Below are positions 5,638 to 6,090 of a stretch of 6,090 nt of DNA, piece after piece. A model generated the notes under the pieces. That model was not told the DNA's origin and did no database searches. It saw only the letters and a list, made by a program, of their open reading frames with translations. The number at the start of each line of letters is the position of its first letter. Positions within the stretch are counted from its first letter, which is position 1. The stretch is from Eubacteriales bacterium (GTDB lineage: Bacteria > Bacillota_A > Clostridia > Christensenellales > Aristaeellaceae), in contig JAQUXV010000174.1 in the NCBI GenBank assembly GCA_028692205.1, positions 1 through 6,090 on the forward strand. Reading direction: 5' to 3'. A program made the translations under genes and the position numbers.

Positions 5638-6090
5638 GGCGAAAAAACTGTTCCTTCGCTGGGAAACCTTCCTTGTGCTGATTATTGTGCTTGAGTTTGT
5701 GGTGTTCGGTTCGCTTAACCCGAAGTTTTTGAACATCAAACGCCTGTTCAGCGGCCTGAACCAGTTTATCCCGGTGTGCATCATCTCCCTGTTCGTAACG
5801 TTTGTCATGATTACGGGCGGCATCGATATCCAGGCCGGATCCATTGTGGGCCTCACGAGCATCACAGTCGGCGTGCTGTGGCACGACGCCGGAATGAACA
5901 TCTTCGTTGCCTGCATCCTCGCGCTGATTTCGGGCGCGCTGTGCGGCGCGCTGAGCGGGTTTTTCGTAGCGTATACCGGCGTGCAGCCGATGGTGGTTAC
6001 GCTGGGCGGCTCGTTCCTCTATTCCGGGCTGGCGCTGGCGGTATCCAACATGAGCTCCAACGCCGCTTATCAGGGCATCAGCGATTTCCC
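5630..6090 (+). CDS. lsrD: LsrD, AI-2 importer second permease, C-terminus cut by window edge
   Basis: The first 153 codons of about 330 are present, open to the right edge. The protein is a second permease of the same superfamily as LsrC, and the two would form the channel. Hydrophobic segments are visible at about 13-28, 46-62, 66-83, 91-114 and 119-139. Landmarks are FGSLNPKFLN (26-35), VMITGGIDIQAGSIVG (59-74), parallel to the GEIDVSVG block of LsrC, SGALCGALSG (101-110) and QPMVVTLGGSFLYSG (119-133). These follow E. coli LsrD as remembered, and gene order supports the name. The start is GTG (5630-5632), with AAGGAGG (5614-5620) 9 nt upstream inside lsrC. An in-frame TTG at 5627 is a less likely alternative. 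The overlap with lsrC is 8 bp, the same as at the lsrA-lsrC junction. The gene is intact as far as it can be read. Confidence 0.93.
   Translation, partial: MNKAKKLFLRWETFLVLIIVLEFVVFGSLNPKFLNIKRLFSGLNQFIPVCIISLFVTFVMITGGIDIQAGSIVGLTSITVGVLWHDAGMNIFVACILALISGALCGALSGFFVAYTGVQPMVVTLGGSFLYSGLALAVSNMSSNAAYQGISDF

Noticed and set aside
4134..5916. Two long antisense frames opposite lsrA, lsrC and lsrD (4134-4997 and 4918-5916, minus strand)
   Set aside because: Their products are low-complexity or Arg/His-rich with no domain, and the opposite strand codes for clear Lsr proteins.
3105..6090. Ribose or xylose importer instead of an AI-2 importer
   Set aside because: The proteins belong to the same superfamily, but LsrA-like GIYLVPQEP, LsrC and LsrD end signatures and the adjacent lsrR-lsrK pair fit AI-2 better. 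The missing binding protein leaves a small doubt.

Overview
The window holds the regulatory and transport core of an autoinducer-2 (AI-2) uptake locus of the lsr type. It has the divergent layout known from Escherichia coli: lsrR-lsrK to the left, lsrA-lsrC-lsrD to the right, around a 332-bp control region. The organism is probably a GC-rich member of the Bacillota (Clostridia-like). The reasons are strong GGAGG-type ribosome binding sites before most genes, sigma-A/sigma-70 promoters very close to consensus, tight gene packing, and proteins that are clear homologues of the enterobacterial Lsr proteins but diverged from them. This assignment rests on sequence style only and is tentative.

Left arm (minus strand, transcribed leftward): lsrR (2772-1849), a SorC/DeoR-type repressor; a 79-bp spacer with a small hairpin; lsrK (1769-204), an FGGY-family AI-2 kinase; then, after 18 bp, a small cupin gene cut by the left edge (185-1). 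The cupin is not part of the classical lsr set and is the least expected gene here.

Centre (2773-3104): an AT-rich divergent control region. It contains two promoters (TTGACA-N17-TATACT for lsrR, TTGACA-N17-TATGAT for lsrA) and four exact copies of the octamer ACAAATGT/ACATTTGT. The copies sit over the lsrA -35 box and just downstream of both predicted transcription starts. They are strong candidates for LsrR operators.

Right arm (plus strand): lsrA (3105-4625), the double-ATPase subunit; lsrC (4618-5637), a permease; and lsrD (from 5630, cut by the right edge), the second permease. Each of the two junctions overlaps by exactly 8 bp, with the ribosome binding site inside the preceding gene. 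lsrB (binding protein) and the phospho-AI-2 processing genes lsrF/lsrG would be expected beyond position 6090.

Working model from the families: LsrACD with an LsrB-type binding protein imports AI-2. LsrK phosphorylates it. Phospho-AI-2 releases LsrR from the central operators, which induces both arms. The cupin may act on AI-2 or phospho-AI-2, but that is inference from position only.
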